Shown: positions 1 to 11,891, numbered from the stretch's first letter. The stretch is DNA of 64,000 bases from Guadua angustifolia (GCA_036346375.1 CM070504.1:6135890-6199889); one strand, 5' to 3'. Made by a program: numbers and translations. The notes: generated from the letters alone by a model not told the origin.

Positions 1-45
1 GGCACGATGGGCCACCCGGCACGGCCCGAAAGCCGGCTCGAATCT

Positions 46-558
46 GTAATTTGTATTTTTCAGGGTCTTTCTTTACTCATATGAATTTATACTCTACATA
101 AAAGTTGTAGAGAATTTCGATATGCATCTTTTTTATGTAGACAACTTTTCCATTTGAGCAACGTATGAATTTATAAAAAAATATTTAGTGCGCTGTGTAG
201 TTTCAGACCGACGCCACGTCTCTCGGTAATCTACATTTTTCAGTGTCTTCCTTTGCTCATATGAATTTATATTCTACATGAAAGTTGTAGAGAATTTCGA
301 GACACATCTTTTTTATGTAGACAACTTTTCCATTTGAGCAACGTATGAATTTATAAAAAAATATTTAGTGCGCTGTATAGTTTCAGACCGACGCCACATC
401 TCTCGGTAATCTGCATTTTTCAGGGTCTTCCTTTGCTCATATGAATTTATATTCTACATGAAAGTTGTAGAGAATTTCGAGACACATCTTTTTCATGTAG
501 ACAACTTTTTCATTTGAACAACGTATGAATTTATAAAAAAATATTTAGTGTGCTGCGT
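46..558. repeat. 180-bp tandem repeat, about 2.85 copies
   Basis: Three consecutive units begin at 46, 226 and 406, and the last is cut short near 558. Each unit carries the same landmarks in order: an ATTTTTCAG start, CTCATATGAATTTATA, an AAAGTTGTAGAGAATTTCGA block, TGTAGACAACTTTT and an AAAAAAATATTTAGTG tail. Copies differ by only a few substitutions, so amplification is fairly recent. The array abuts GC-rich hAT-like sequence on both sides (1-40 and 559-771), so it probably lies inside that element. No coding capacity is visible. Confidence 0.92.
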
Positions 559-771
559 TCTCTCCAGTGCCGTGTTCGGGCCGGCCCGGCCCGACAGCAG
601 CCCGGCGTGCCTTTGGGCCGTGCCGGGCCTTGATTTTTGCCGTCCGTGCTGGCCCGGCCCGGCACGAAGAAATGACCGGGCCGTGCTGGCCCGTTTCATG
701 TAGGCCCGAAGCACGACGGGCTCGAGCCGTGCCGGCCCGGTACGGTCCAATTTTCAGGTCTAGACCGCGGT
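559..771. mobile_element. GC-rich terminal arm of a hAT-like element
   Basis: The stretch is built from short palindromic motifs such as GGCCGGCCCGG, GGGCCGTGCCGGGCC and GCCCGGCACG. These are typical of hAT subterminal regions in grasses, and a second arm of the same style occurs at 12,753. Related GC-rich sequence at 1-40 suggests the element extends beyond the left edge, with the 180-bp array inside it. The right end is probably near TCTAGACC at about 765-771; no target duplication can be checked because the other end is outside the window. The ORFs through it are compositional artefacts. Confidence 0.5.
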
Positions 772-1563
772 GTATGGTCGCGCGAGCGTGAACAGGTGGA
801 GACGTGGAATGTATGGCAAAGGCGTGCGTGGACGAGCGCAACGTCGTGGCGCGCGCGTGTGAACCGAGTGCGCGGAGCGGCACACGTCCTGCAAGGCCGC
901 ACCCATACGCGCCACAGCATCGATCAAAGCGGGAGTAATATAATGGACGGCTACGACTGCACTGCACTGGCGAATCACGGCATGCTGGCAATCACTTTTG
1001 CTAGCTGTTTAGCGTTTCGCGGTTGGTAGTGGCATCAAAACGTTCCCGTCCGCTGATTTCTGCCGTAACGCAAGCGCGCGACGAGGCCCCGAAAAACCCA
1101 ACACAGCAACAGAGAAAGCGAGAGGTCTCTGCACCCTGGCTAGTAGCAGGTACTATGCATGCGGGAGTCGGGTTGCACCGCTTTTAAGTGTGCGTGCCAA
1201 AAGTAGCAGCATGCAGCACCTCGGCCAACCTACAAAAATACAGTAAAGTCTGCAGGCGCTGCTCTCGTCCTGTTGCGCGCTGCAGTGCCTGCCGGCCCGG
1301 CACGGCCGTGCCGTTCCGTCGCTGCAGCCGATGCTGCCTGCCGTAGACCTGCGTCGCGTCGCGCCTTTGCTCGTGGAAGATGCCAAAAGAAAAGCGACCG
1401 ATTTTTTTTCTTGAGGAATTGACCGGGGAGATCCAACCGAGGTCATGGCGCAGATCAAAAGTCCGACGCAGTGCTGCAGCGTCACCTTTCAATCGTGTCC
1501 GTTGCAGACAAATAAATCTCCAGGACAAGATTCTCGCCTGGCTCTCTGATTGGATCAGTACTC
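772..1563. other. No recognisable gene
   Basis: Mixed-composition DNA between the hAT-like arm and a CT microsatellite. ORFs occur on both strands but carry no recognisable domain, conserved motif or splice-site pattern. A promoter or 5' flank for an older gene is possible but nothing specific supports it. Confidence 0.4.
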
Positions 1564-1566
1564 TTC

Positions 1567-1588
1567 CTCTCTCTCTCTCTCTCTCTCT
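1567..1588. repeat. (CT)11 microsatellite
   Basis: Eleven uninterrupted CT units. Pyrimidine tracts of this kind are common in plant promoters and 5' leaders, but no start codon with a supported gene follows on the plus strand. Confidence 0.9.
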
Positions 1589-1806
1589 AGCCTTTTCCGA
1601 CGCATCTCTCTCTCCGCACACGCAAATTGGAGCATTGTTATGGTATTTTAGTAGAGGAATCTTCTTCTGAACTTGCATTCAGTAGCAGGTACTTCAGATA
1701 TATCAATGGAAAGAACTACTTTTAGTAAACAACTCAATAGAGAGAATCAGCTAATAGATTAAGAATTGCAAATTGATTGTATGGTTAATCGAGAGCTCCT
1801 ACTCAC

Positions 1807-1888
1807 CCTCTTCCCATTGATATGCTTCCAGACGTGCTCCTCCGACTTGTTTATCATATCCCCAGTAATGTTGCATATGAGCTTCGAC
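1807..1888 (-). pseudogene. SURF2-like (surfeit locus protein 2) single exon fragment
   Basis: An 82-bp exon on the minus strand is bounded by a TTGTAG acceptor and a GTGAGT donor. In the frame left open by both sites it reads SKLICNITGDMINKSEEHV, then WKHINGKR. This resembles the part of plant SURF2 proteins where two residues-rich segments, KLTGD and EEHIWKH, are conserved; SURF2 is a small conserved protein of uncertain role. I could not find the neighbouring exons on either side, so this looks like an isolated exon left by gene decay or capture rather than a working gene. The identification rests on about 27 residues and comes from memory of the family. Confidence 0.6.
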
Positions 1889-2959
1889 CTACAACGAAAA
1901 ACACAACTCAATTCAACATAATCACATACTGAAAACCAACAGATAAATATGAGCAATCTCTTTGGTTACATTTGGGATTTCAGGTTCAGCAATCTCATCA
2001 AAGTGATTCCATTGTTTCCGCCAGTATATCAACAAGAAGCATAAGCAACCTAGGACAAGCAGAATTACAGCCCAAATGCTTATGTCAAGCACAATCTAGT
2101 CTGAAACCAAAAGGCGGTGTTCAGTCCAAATTAAAGAACGTTCAGTCCAAATTAAATGTTCACATGCCAATACTTTATCACCTCAAGTATCGTATCAGTG
2201 CAAATAAAATTAGATAGAGCTAACCATGTTTCAATAGCTCTCAATCTACTTAGCTTTACTCCAAAGAAGCAGATGAGAAGTCGAGGAACCGATTTGCATC
2301 TAACCACAAAATGATCAAGCATCTGTATAAAATCTTCTTAAATGGAACATAACGAAGCATCACTGAACACTATTAATCCCAAAATGAGTGCACAAAGATA
2401 AATCCTAACAAAAACAGTGCAATCACCCACCTTTGAACAACCAAAATGGGGCATTAACCATACCTCGGCAGCATCAACATCCGAATCACCCCAAATCCCC
2501 AATCAAAATCAAGAACCGTCGCCATAGCAAGCAACAAGTGGCTAGAAGAAAGAAGCAAGCGGAGGCAGTGACGGAAAATAAAAAGGAAGGAGGTGCCGAA
2601 GCCGAGGCCACCGCTGAGGACGAAGGCCTGGTTGGCGAGCCAGTCGGTTTCTTGAGTTCAAAGGCAGAAAGATTCCAGCTTTCTGCACACCCTGGAACCA
2701 AACCCTCAAGAAATGAACAAAAAAACCACTTCCCCCCTCACAGAAACCTCAATCCAGTCCAAAATCTTCGATGAAGAACTGGAGAACACGGACCATCAGA
2801 AGGCGATGCTGACGATCATCCAGATCATCGGGGGAGGAGGCGCGTGCGTGCGGTGGTGTCGTGAAGGGGCGCCGAATCATCCCGAAGCCGAATCATCCCC
2901 GCGCCTCGCCGGTGTCCGTGCGTTCGCGCGAAGGCCCGAGCAGTTGCACGAAGGAAGGA
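1889..2959. other. No identified gene; possible minus-strand 5' exon around 2,480-2,700
   Basis: On the minus strand around 2,480-2,700 there is a leader-like or exon-like stretch of normal codon composition, but I do not recognise its product and cannot place a start codon or splice sites with confidence. It could be the 5' part of the gene that supplied the SURF2-like exon, though the reading frames do not resemble a SURF2 N-terminus. The rest is AT-rich with no visible structure. Confidence 0.3.
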
Positions 2960-3011
2960 TAGCGAGCGGAGAGAGAATCGCCAAATATGGCGATTCTCTC
3001 TCCGCTCGCTA
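2960..3011. repeat. Perfect 24-bp hairpin with a 4-nt loop
   Basis: The arms 2960-2983 and 2988-3011 are exact reverse complements (outer end TAGCGAGCGGAG) separated by AATA. It is followed at 3,030-3,115 by two GAGTCTGTTGGAG/GATAGGGAGT motif pairs ending GGAGATGCTCTTAG, which is the style of a grass MITE end. The fold-back may mark the junction of a foldback or MITE element. No matching left end was found. Confidence 0.85.
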
Positions 3012-3457
3012 GATTTCGGGAGGACGATAGGGAGTCTGTTGGAGCTGTGTTTTTCACGTGAATCGCTAAAAAATGGAGATAGGGAGTGGGATGAAGAGTC
3101 TGTTGGAGATGCTCTTAGTTTGTTACTTCTCCATCAAATTTCTTTCGCTGTAACGACTAACGATTCCAAAACGACCTAATCCGGATTTAGAGATTCAGCA
3201 GATATGGTGCAACAATGGCAGCATAAAATAACGAAAGACACAAGTATGTCATATGCAGTGCGCCTGGCACCCTCAAAAATTAAAATGGTACAACTCAAAT
3301 CGGATTTCTAAAGAACCTTTGCTTGGAGTAATTAAATAGGAGTGGTATTCAATCTAATATTGTATATGCAAAGCCCCTCGCCGCCTGTACGCATCTTTTG
3401 GCCGGAGGAACTGCCTTTCCTCTCATGTTGCAATAAAAGTTGTGTTGAAATCATTTA
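3012..3457. other. Probable MITE end, then unassigned DNA
   Basis: The first 100 bases end in GGAGATGCTCTTAG, resembling the terminal sequence of common grass MITEs, but the partner end is not visible. From 3,116 to the TTA at 3455-3457 there is no gene or repeat that I can support. Confidence 0.3.
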
Positions 3458-4830
3458 GGGCTCATTTGGCTAGCAGGGACATTAATCCCAAGGGAAATGA
3501 AACCCGCTTGGGATTTTTGTGGCCACTTGGGATCCCAGGGGAACATGACCCCGCGTGGAACATGATCCCAGGGGGATCGTTTGGCAGACATGGGGAAACC
3601 CAGCCATCCATCCAAAAAAAAACATACCACACAATGCTTTGAATTAATTCATGAAAATCAAATAAAATCAAAAAAAATATCCCAACCATCCAAAAAAATT
3701 CAAAAAATTCAGTTCAAAGTTAAGCGAGTAACTTCGACAAGCACAAGTTCAGAATTTGTTGGATGCCGATGCCTACGAATCTTTAAGTTTCAGTCTACTG
3801 ACAACACACAGCTGATCAATATCCATCCAAACCAACATTTCATAATGGTTTTACAAGAAAATAGAAATGGATGATAGTAGCCAACTAGATATTGTATTAT
3901 ATATACTCTGAAACACTTCAGTACTTAGCATAGAAGGTATTGAATCGGTGCACATCATCCTGAAAGTGAGGGTTCTCAATCAGCATAAGGTATTGACAAT
4001 TATATGAAAAATGCATAATCGGCATGGGGAGTGTCACTTACTAACTCAAGAACTGACATGAGCTTGTGAATATCACCAAACATTGCATCCCTGCATGAGT
4101 ATTAGAAAATGTAATCAGCCAAAAAGTAAAAAAGAATAAATAAGAAAATAAAAATAGAACCAAACATAAAACTAAGCAAAAAGGAAGCAGACTGTTCACA
4201 TGACATGGGAATTATGTGTGTGTATTTGTCCTGTCCGAGTTATGGATGAGTCAGTCTCCTGGTCAGGAAATATAAACCACAAACAATGGGAAACGTGCCA
4301 TGATATTTCTGATGTTTGCAGTAAAAGCAGTTAAACCTTAACATGTTAATCGTATTAACACAGGAATATAAGCTCCAACTATACAATTACAGCAACAACA
4401 GACAGGCACAAACAACTACAGATATCATCCGATCTTGTCGAATCATACCAGGCGGATGAGAAGACCATTTTCATCTACATCATACATATGAGTTGTATAA
4501 TCTACAGTTGAGCAGACATTGAGTTGTATAATCTACATCATAACTATTATTAGCTTCCACTAAGACAAAGATGTCCATTGCTTATATGGTAGCTGGATGA
4601 AGTAATTCAGGTTCCATAAAGTTTATGGTTAATGTGTTGACTCCCAAGCATCATCTTAATACATCATGTACCTCAGCATAGCATCTAAGAGCTCAAAAGT
4701 ATAAAGTACCATTGTCTCTGAGGATATTATAGTATATCGGACATGGACAGACAGCAAATAAGCTAGAAACAGAATTTAACCTTAATTTTTAGGCTAGAAA
4801 CAGCAAATAAGAAGCAAATAAGCTAGAAAC

Positions 4831-4915
4831 AGAAGAAAGGGACAGAATTGCAGTACTAAGCAATACAGAAAGCCAGAAGAAAGGGACAGAATTGCAGTAC
4901 TAAGCAATACAGAAA
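4831..4915. repeat. Direct duplication, 44-bp offset
   Basis: The segment starting AGAAGAAAGGGACAGAATTG at 4831 is repeated at 4875 almost without change, through GTACTAAGCAATACAGAAA. It is an adjacent tandem duplication inside the PIF element. Confidence 0.9.
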
Positions 4916-5143
4916 TCATGGAGAAAGATGGATGCAGACCTTCTCCCATTTTCTCTGAAGCTGTAGAAGCTCTTTACAGCATGTCACACACTCAGCATGG
5001 TAAGCTCTTTACACACAAAATGTTAAGAGAGATTTAGGCGACATTGGAAAGGATTATAAGCTGGTGCTGATTCTGCAAACTACCTAGCAGGCAGATAAAA
5101 TTGAACACCGTTCATAATCAAGACTCGATATTTGACATCATGG

Positions 5144-5261
5144 TTCAGATGTATCAAAATAAACTAATGGCTGTAAATCAAACAATAATTGAGTTTTCCA
5201 AGAACTCCTTCAACTGTAAAACAATAATTGCTTCAGATGTATCAAAATAAACTAATGGCTG
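5144..5261. repeat. 30-bp direct repeat, 88-bp offset
   Basis: TTCAGATGTATCAAAATAAA and the next ten bases occur at 5144-5173 and again at 5232-5261, with an AAACAATAATTG motif also repeated between them. This looks like a local duplication within the PIF element. Confidence 0.9.
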
Positions 5262-6614
5262 AAATTAAGGACTCGCATGTCACTAGCTGATCATCGGATG
5301 CAAGTAGACCCTAGTATAATTATGTTTAAGCAAAGAATTAAAGCAGAGGCAAAGATATATAGATCTTGATTAAGATCGCCGGTGCATGCACATCACATGA
5401 CCTATGGGACTAACAAACAACTAGCACATACACTAGTTAGTTAACAAGAATACCGGATCGATGCTGCTATGGATGATCAATTTGGACTACAGTCGCATGC
5501 CCTTTGATACCTCAATGTCACATATTACGTAGTTTGTGTTAAAATAGTACAAAAAAAGAACAAGAAAGAAGGTGCTGATTTTTCGGTACTTACCTGAAGG
5601 TCCAGCAGGAACCACAATTTTTTCGATAGGATGAAAGCTTCCACACACATACAGGTGAAGAACCCTAGTCACAAAATGACAGATATGTTGGATTTTTAGA
5701 ATGAAAGCTGGATTACCAACAAACTAACAAATCAGCAAGCAAATGAACAAGATGGCAGCCAGCTCCACCAAATCCAAGTACACTATCACACGATTTGAGG
5801 TAAAGAACAAGGGTTTGGGATTCTTACCTTCGGTACTCACACGAACTTCACAAAGAAGATCCTCGTGGTGCTTCGGCAGCAAGGGAACTCCAAGGTACCT
5901 AGAGCAGCAGATCTAGTCATAGAAGAGGAGGAAGAGAAAGATGAGTTCATCGGCAGCTATGAGATCTAGTCATACCTCACCGCGCTTCGAGATCCACGAT
6001 CTCGCCGAGATCCCGAGAGGATGCGACGCAAGAGGAGGCGGGCGGTGCAAGAGGAGGCGGGCGACCCGAGAGGAGGCAACGGGAGAGGAGGTGCTGTCGT
6101 GGGAGAGGCGAGCCGTCGCGAGAGAGGAGCCGTCGCGAGAGACAGGGAAAGAGAACCCGATCTGAGGAGACGTAGAATTTTTCCCCGGGGAAACGCGAGG
6201 GAGTGGGCCGGGGAAACGCGAGGGAGTGGGCTTCCAAATGTGCCTTCGATCGGCCCGGGGAAAAGGAGCCCAAGGGAAATTTGATCTGGGGATTAGGCCG
6301 GGATCCCGGCCGGGTTAAGGGCTTCCAAACGAGCCCTTAGAGTTTATAGGTTACTTCTTGCATTCAATCAATTCCCCTAAACAGGGAGCCTCTACGGTGT
6401 AAACATTTTTTCTTTTGCAAAAGAAAAAAAAATCGACCACACTTTTAAGAGGATTAATGACTTAGCACTAAACGATGGTCCTCCCTTGAGATCGACCACA
6501 TCCCTTGCTGGCTCTACAGGATGACACGGCTTCGCAAGCGGTACAACCGCTTGGAATTCGAGTATTCCAAGCAGGGACCGCTTAGAATTCTAATATTCAT
6601 CGCTTATATCGCTG

Positions 6615-6835
6615 CTTGTAAAAGTATTCCAAGCGGTATATACATTAAAAGCGGTACTACCGCTTGTAAAACCGTTTTAAAAGCAGAGTACCACTTGAAT
6701 ACTCAATTCCAAGCGGTCCATCGCTCGAATACTCGAATACCGCCTCAATTCCAAGCGGTACTATCGCTTTTAAAACGGTTTTACAAGCGGTAGTACCGCT
6801 TTTAATGTATATACCGCTGGAATACTTTTTACAAG
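6615..6835. repeat. Inverted repeat with 70-bp arms
   Basis: Arm 6615-6684 begins CTTGTAAAAGTATTCC; its reverse complement lies at 6766-6835 with one or two one-base differences, and an 81-bp spacer between. It contains paired AAGCGGT/ACCGCTT motifs and could form a cruciform. It is part of the left subterminal region of the 5.7-kb element. Confidence 0.9.
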
Positions 6836-6975
6836 TTGTCAATCGCTTGAATTTGAGTATTCGAAGAAGAGGACCGCTGAATTGAGTATTCCAAGCGGTA
6901 CTATCGCTTTTAAAACGGTTTTACAAGCGGTAGTACCGCTTTTAATGTATATACCGCTTGGAATACTTTTACAAG
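6748..6975. repeat. 88-bp direct repeat
   Basis: The block 6748-6835 (starting ATTCCAAGCGGTACTATCGC) recurs at 6888-6975 with very few differences. It therefore gives a third copy of the arm of the adjacent inverted repeat. Confidence 0.9.
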
Positions 6976-9900
6976 CAACAGATTTGGAAAAACAATTGCA
7001 TTAGTTTAATATATATCCACTTAATAAATGTTCGCCAAATTTATAATAATATCAAGCACCCATAACATACAATCCAAGCACCATAACATATAATTCTCGA
7101 GAAAGCAACGCATTTAAAGTTTCATTATCAAAAATCATCCACAGTACAACATGTGAACATCACCAAAATTGATTACTAATAAAATTCGTTAGATAAATCA
7201 ACTAGCAACTCAAACCTGGATTACTACGTATCAAAACATAGTAGGAGCATAGTCTTTCCAAGTGTTTTACAACTCACCTAAACAACGGCTAAAAACCCAA
7301 ACATCGTTGACTCTAGTCTAGAGAGGCACACCACCTTCACCCTTCTCCATATCTTTGTTGTTGCTCAAATTCTCGGATAAATGAGATAAGCAGAAAACAT
7401 AAGGCGCTAGCTCGATCCATGTTCAGTCATGTAACACAACAAAGAATGCCTTCAAATATAATGATTCAGAAGGGTAATCTTACAAATAGAAGAGGTCATT
7501 CAGATGAGCCAGTGAGCACAGGATAATGCTGCTCCAATGTTAAAGATATGGCCAAAGTTGAAACTGTAAGAGAGCAACATATGTAAAAGTTAAATCTCAA
7601 GTCCATATATACTTACAGACATTTCATTGCAAAACATTCATATCAGCACAACGAGTATTCGAGAATCATAATCAGAATATTGGAACTACTACTACACAGT
7701 CTACAAAAACCTTTCTAAAACGACTCATAGTAGTTACAAAAACCTTTCTAAAACGACTCATAGGGTAAAGAAACTAAATGTCACTGAGTGAAGTAACAAA
7801 GCACTTAAAGAAGTATGCTACTGAATTTAACATTACTAATCTTAAAACCTGTACCTGGCGAAAGTTCTGAAACATAGGGAAGAATAATACATACAACAAC
7901 AAAAATAAACACATAACATTGAGCTCGTACTAGAGCAGGAAAGAGCTAATTATCCTAAAACGTGCATCAGTCAAACTTGTCCTTAGTCAAACAGACATGT
8001 GCCTACTTGTATGGACAAATGTATCATATAACCAACAAACATACATTATTTGGTGCCCTAAGATTATATGTATCATTTTTTCCAGAATACATAGAACATC
8101 AGCTCCTAATGTCTATAAATAATCATGGGCAATTCTTATGTACAAATTGAAAAAAAACATCAGACTAGGAGACTACCTCTCAACGTTACAGCAAAATACC
8201 GCAAAGTTACTCTTAGTAAAATCTGACAAGAATGTTGTGGATTACAGTATGTACTGAACACTCAGAAAGAAACAACTCACCTTGGAAAGCAAGCTAAATT
8301 ACCAGCAACTTACCGAAATTATTAGAAATTTTAGCATCACCTCCCCTAAAACTAGGACATCTACTCAGTAGACAAAAGACAGCATTTAATATGACGACAA
8401 CATATAGCAACTAACGATAACCAACCACGCACAAATATCCACCACACTTAATTTACATGACAAGAACAAATTAAGATTTGAAACGATAAGTTAATATGTT
8501 ATTGTGGTGAGGCGAAACGTGTTCGTGCGACTATTCCCCTCCATGCATGCCGGCTTCAAGGTACCTACAAACAATAAGCAAACAAGCGTGAGTCGAAAAC
8601 TCAGCCAAGCACAGTAACTAGTAATGACAATAACAATTCCAATTAAAGTATTTAATTCAGTAACATGCTCATATTGCTCGTACCAAATTAACATGTATGT
8701 AATATAAAGAAAACACCGTCTGTTACCTCATCGACTACCACAGCTCTTACTATTAGGTCGACCCATAAAGCAAGTTCGATTCATAAACACCACCCATACA
8801 TAAATTCTTTCTCGTCATTACAACCATATAGTCATAATCAAATACCTGAATTGCAACCCCTCTCATTCTGAACTTACCATCCTCATTACTCTAATCCTAT
8901 TCATGAGTAATCTTGGTAATAGAACACATGCATTCAGTAAGGCAATTAAGTGTAACAATAAGCGAGCGATGCTCCATCATGCAATACTCATTATAAAGCA
9001 CTTGCAATCAAGTACACAACACACTAATTAAGATTAATAAACCATGAAGCAGAATGACTTATAATAACAGAGTGTATCATATTGAATGAGCTCACAATTA
9101 GAGATATCAACAATGGCATGATCATTAACAAATCAACTAGCATTCTGTTAGAGCTCCACAGCTTTCAAATGAGTAATGGATGCTGAGGAGAGATTTGCGT
9201 AAGCTTCATCCCATTCTGTGCCCTACTAATACATGGAGGTTGCCAGCTTTCATGACTTGTAACCAAAGGAGAGGGAAAATGCGCGATAAATTGACTTGAG
9301 ACATAGTGCAACTAAAAATGAAATTACCATAAATTGAAGCGGGAAAAAGAGAAATAAAACACTACAAATTAGTGGCCAACCTTTCCATTAGCTCTTTGTT
9401 CAAAATAAACACAACAGCTTTGATATGCTTCATAGTTCTCGTTTCCTTAAGTTGTCCATAAGCATATTTTAATAATGAAAGGCTAAAAAACAAGTAAATA
9501 AGATTAGAGGACGCAACATTAAAAGAAACAAAAACATGCCAACCGGAAAGTTTTAGAGACAGAAACCAACTGAACTTCATTTAATCACAGTTTTCCTCGA
9601 AACAATCTTTAAATGTACTAGATACATACACGCGGCGGCACGCCACGAGGATGCGATGCTGCAAAAGGGTAATGAGTCTACGTATTTGCTCCTAGGCGCA
9701 GAATTTTTTTGAGATATTCAAGGAAATAAAATTTTCAGTTCTTGAGTTGAAGGAAGCAACCTGAGGAAATAAATGAAGACCACCATTTTCTCTAAAGTTT
9801 ACATTTTTGTAATAGCTAAATCACAACTGAGATATGTTCACAACCTGCATCAATGGATTAGAAGTTGATAAGAAAAGTGGTATATTCAACTTAGACTAAC

Positions 9901-11290
9901 AGGAAAGTGATCTGAAATATTAGAAAGTGTAACTGAAATGCTCTTTTATCGTTCTACGCAAAACATCCATGGAATTCGTTATAACCTGACATCGATGCTA
10001 AATTTGGTATTACAAACTTCAACCGTGTTTGTACCGACCAAGAAAGTGTTAAGTGGACCCTGATATTAGATTAGTTTCCTAAGATAAGTACATCACATGC
10101 CATTTATAAATATGATTTCCAGATCGAAGCTAAGTAAAAGCCTTATCATATGATTGAGAGGCAAACAGCCTAATAGCACCTTTTTTTCATAGGCACGGCA
10201 AAAACAAAGACCCTGCTAATCATATGTAACAGAAGACCTACCACGCAAACTGTAAATTAATAGGAAAAGATGAATAAGCAGAAACAATCCAAACGAATCT
10301 ACAGGCTCATACTTAACACCTACAATTAGCTCAACGAGATTAGCCAAGAGTAAGAAATCAGAGCGTACCTGTTTGCTTTTAACCCTTGTTGACTGCACAA
10401 TGGTCTAATTTTTCTCTTACCTCTATCCATACCTAGTTGGTTGAACCATGGTCAATCATAGTGAATACAACCTCACTTCAAGAACTCAATACGCTGATAT
10501 GAACTATCCTTATTTATCCTCTCCTTTCTTCAATATTTATAGGTGTAAAAGCGGATTAAGCTGAGCATCCTCTGTGCAACATAATTAACATGTGTGTTGA
10601 ATACAGAGACCAAATTTGGTCAATACTAAGAAGAAATACATAAATCTGAAATAGTCTCATGACTTGTAGCAGCTGATGGATAGGGCATCGTCACAAACTC
10701 CTCCCAAGGACTTACAGAAAAGGAACTGAAAATTCTTGAAAGGACTTTATGACAGAGTTAAGAATTGACAGAACGTAGTAAAAATTATGTAAAAGCTAGT
10801 GCTCTATGTTTGGAGTTACAAAACTAACAGAACCGATCAATCTTATGAGGTGGGCAAGCTTTCAAAAATGCAATACCTGTTTTATTTTTTGCCCCAAAAT
10901 AAGGAAAGATTAACACAAGAATCAAACATCTGTGTAATAATACGATGGTCCACTTCCACTTGAAAAGCAATTAGGATGCCGAACTGAGGAAGGCTAATCT
11001 GTGTAGTAAGGACGCTGCCGAAAGGCATTACCATTAGAAGGCAGCGGAGGAAGATCAGGAAGTGGGACACCGGGAGCTGCGGCGCAAGCGGGACCGTCAT
11101 AGGCGATAGCAACGGTGTGAGGACCAGCAGGAGTAGTTGGGGCAGCAAGATATGCTATGATACAACTCAGCATTATATCCTCAGCGTTAGGTATCTAATG
11201 CACCACAACAACAAGAAACAGAGATCGACTGAAATTTCGTAACGTAAATCTTTTAAGCATTTCATCGAACACATGGTGAGCAAGCTATAC
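6976..11290. other. AT-rich interior of the 5.7-kb element; no identified gene
   Basis: I saw no recognisable transposase. Weak exon-like pieces exist on the minus strand. One near 9,360-9,480 reads ETRTMKHIKAVVFILNKEL, faintly like the KAV(Y/V)FIRPT segment of Sec1/VPS45 proteins, but it is too short to name. Another at 10,985-11,150 has an open frame starting YLAAPTTPAGPHTVAIAY. A captured gene on the minus strand is possible. Confidence 0.3.
7702..7763. repeat. 29-bp tandem duplication
   Basis: The unit TACAAAAACCTTTCTAAAAC plus nine bases is present at 7702-7730 and 7735-7763, identical in both copies. Confidence 0.92.
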
Positions 11291-11292
11291 CT

Positions 11293-11748
11293 TCACAGAC
11301 TCAAGGAGGAGGAAGGAGAGAGGTGGGGGAGAGCTGCCGGCGGTGGAGGGAGGCCAGGGTGACGTCGCCGAGCCAAGAGGCGCGCAGGCCAAGGGCGGGA
11401 GGAGCAGCAGGGCGACGCTGGCTCAGATCTGGGGAAGACTCGTTGGGGAGGAACGCCACGGCAGCAGGAAGACCGGGGAGCGATGGTGCCAGGCACAGGA
11501 GGGGAGACGCGGCGCGGCGTCGGCCGGAGGGGGAGGCGCCAGGGGCGACGCGGCCAAAGGGGAGAGGCGGCTCGGGGCTGGGAGGCTAGCCAAGGGAAAT
11601 GTGGGGAGGCGGCTGGGGACCAGGAAAAAAAAACATGACTGCTGTCCTTTGATGAAATGTGGGACTTTAGGGTTAGGGTTTTTACTCCCTCAAAGACCCA
11701 AGAACCTTTTCCTAAGGCCCAAACCAGCTCCCAACAGCCCAAACCCAC
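11293..11748 (-). other. GC-rich open frame, possible first exon of a captured gene
   Basis: A 151-codon open frame on the minus strand sits next to the right AAGCGGT array. It is rich in Pro, Ser, Arg and Ala and opposite frames are also open over part of it, which suggests base composition rather than selection. Its position fits a 5' leader/first exon for the exon-like pieces further left. I see no start-codon context, domain or homology that makes it a gene. Confidence 0.2.
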
Positions 11749-11891
11749 TCTCGGGTCCTCCCGAAACCTAAGGATGACCTACGACGAAACAACCGCACTC
11801 GAAAAGAAATAAAAACCCCAAAGTCAGAAAACCCTGGCAAAGAAGATTTGTGGTATTACATCCGCGCGTCTATGCCCGCCAAAATAATATT

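Larger units (their letters stand above)
3918..5905 (-). pseudogene. Captured minus-strand exons of an unidentified gene inside the PIF element
   Basis: Several segments have exon-like boundaries on the minus strand. One near 5,826-5,900 ends in a GTAAG donor; one near 5,590-5,660 ends CTTCAG before GTAAGT; one at 4,940-4,996 reads CVTCCKELLQLQRKWEK before GTCTGC; one at 4,042-4,090 lies between TGCAG and GTAAGTG and includes DAMFGDIHKLMSVLE. A last segment at 3,918-3,995 reads QYLMLIENPHFQ, DDVHRFNTFYAKY and a stop. The order is consistent with one gene running from high to low coordinates. I do not recognise the protein. A captured host gene fragment is more likely than an element gene because no transposase motif is present. 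Confidence 0.4.
3458..6336. mobile_element. PIF/Harbinger-type element, 2.88 kb, TSD TTA
   Basis: The left end reads GGGCTCATTTGG and the right end, reversed, GGGCTCGTTTGG: 11 of 12 positions match. Both ends are flanked by TTA (3455-3457 and 6337-6339), the usual 3-bp duplication of PIF/Harbinger elements. Beyond the terminal 12 bp the ends share only short CCC/GGG-rich motifs. No DDE transposase or Myb-like ORF is recognisable, so it is non-autonomous. It carries exon-like minus-strand segments and several short internal direct duplications. Confidence 0.82.

Noticed and set aside
545..991. Long overlapping ORFs on both strands in the GC-rich left end
   Set aside because: They lie in palindromic hAT-like DNA, are open in several frames at once and show no domain.
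9362..9580. Possible VPS45/Sec1 family fragment (TMKHIKAVVFI)
   Set aside because: Only about ten residues resemble the family, with no splice-supported exon around them; not enough to name.
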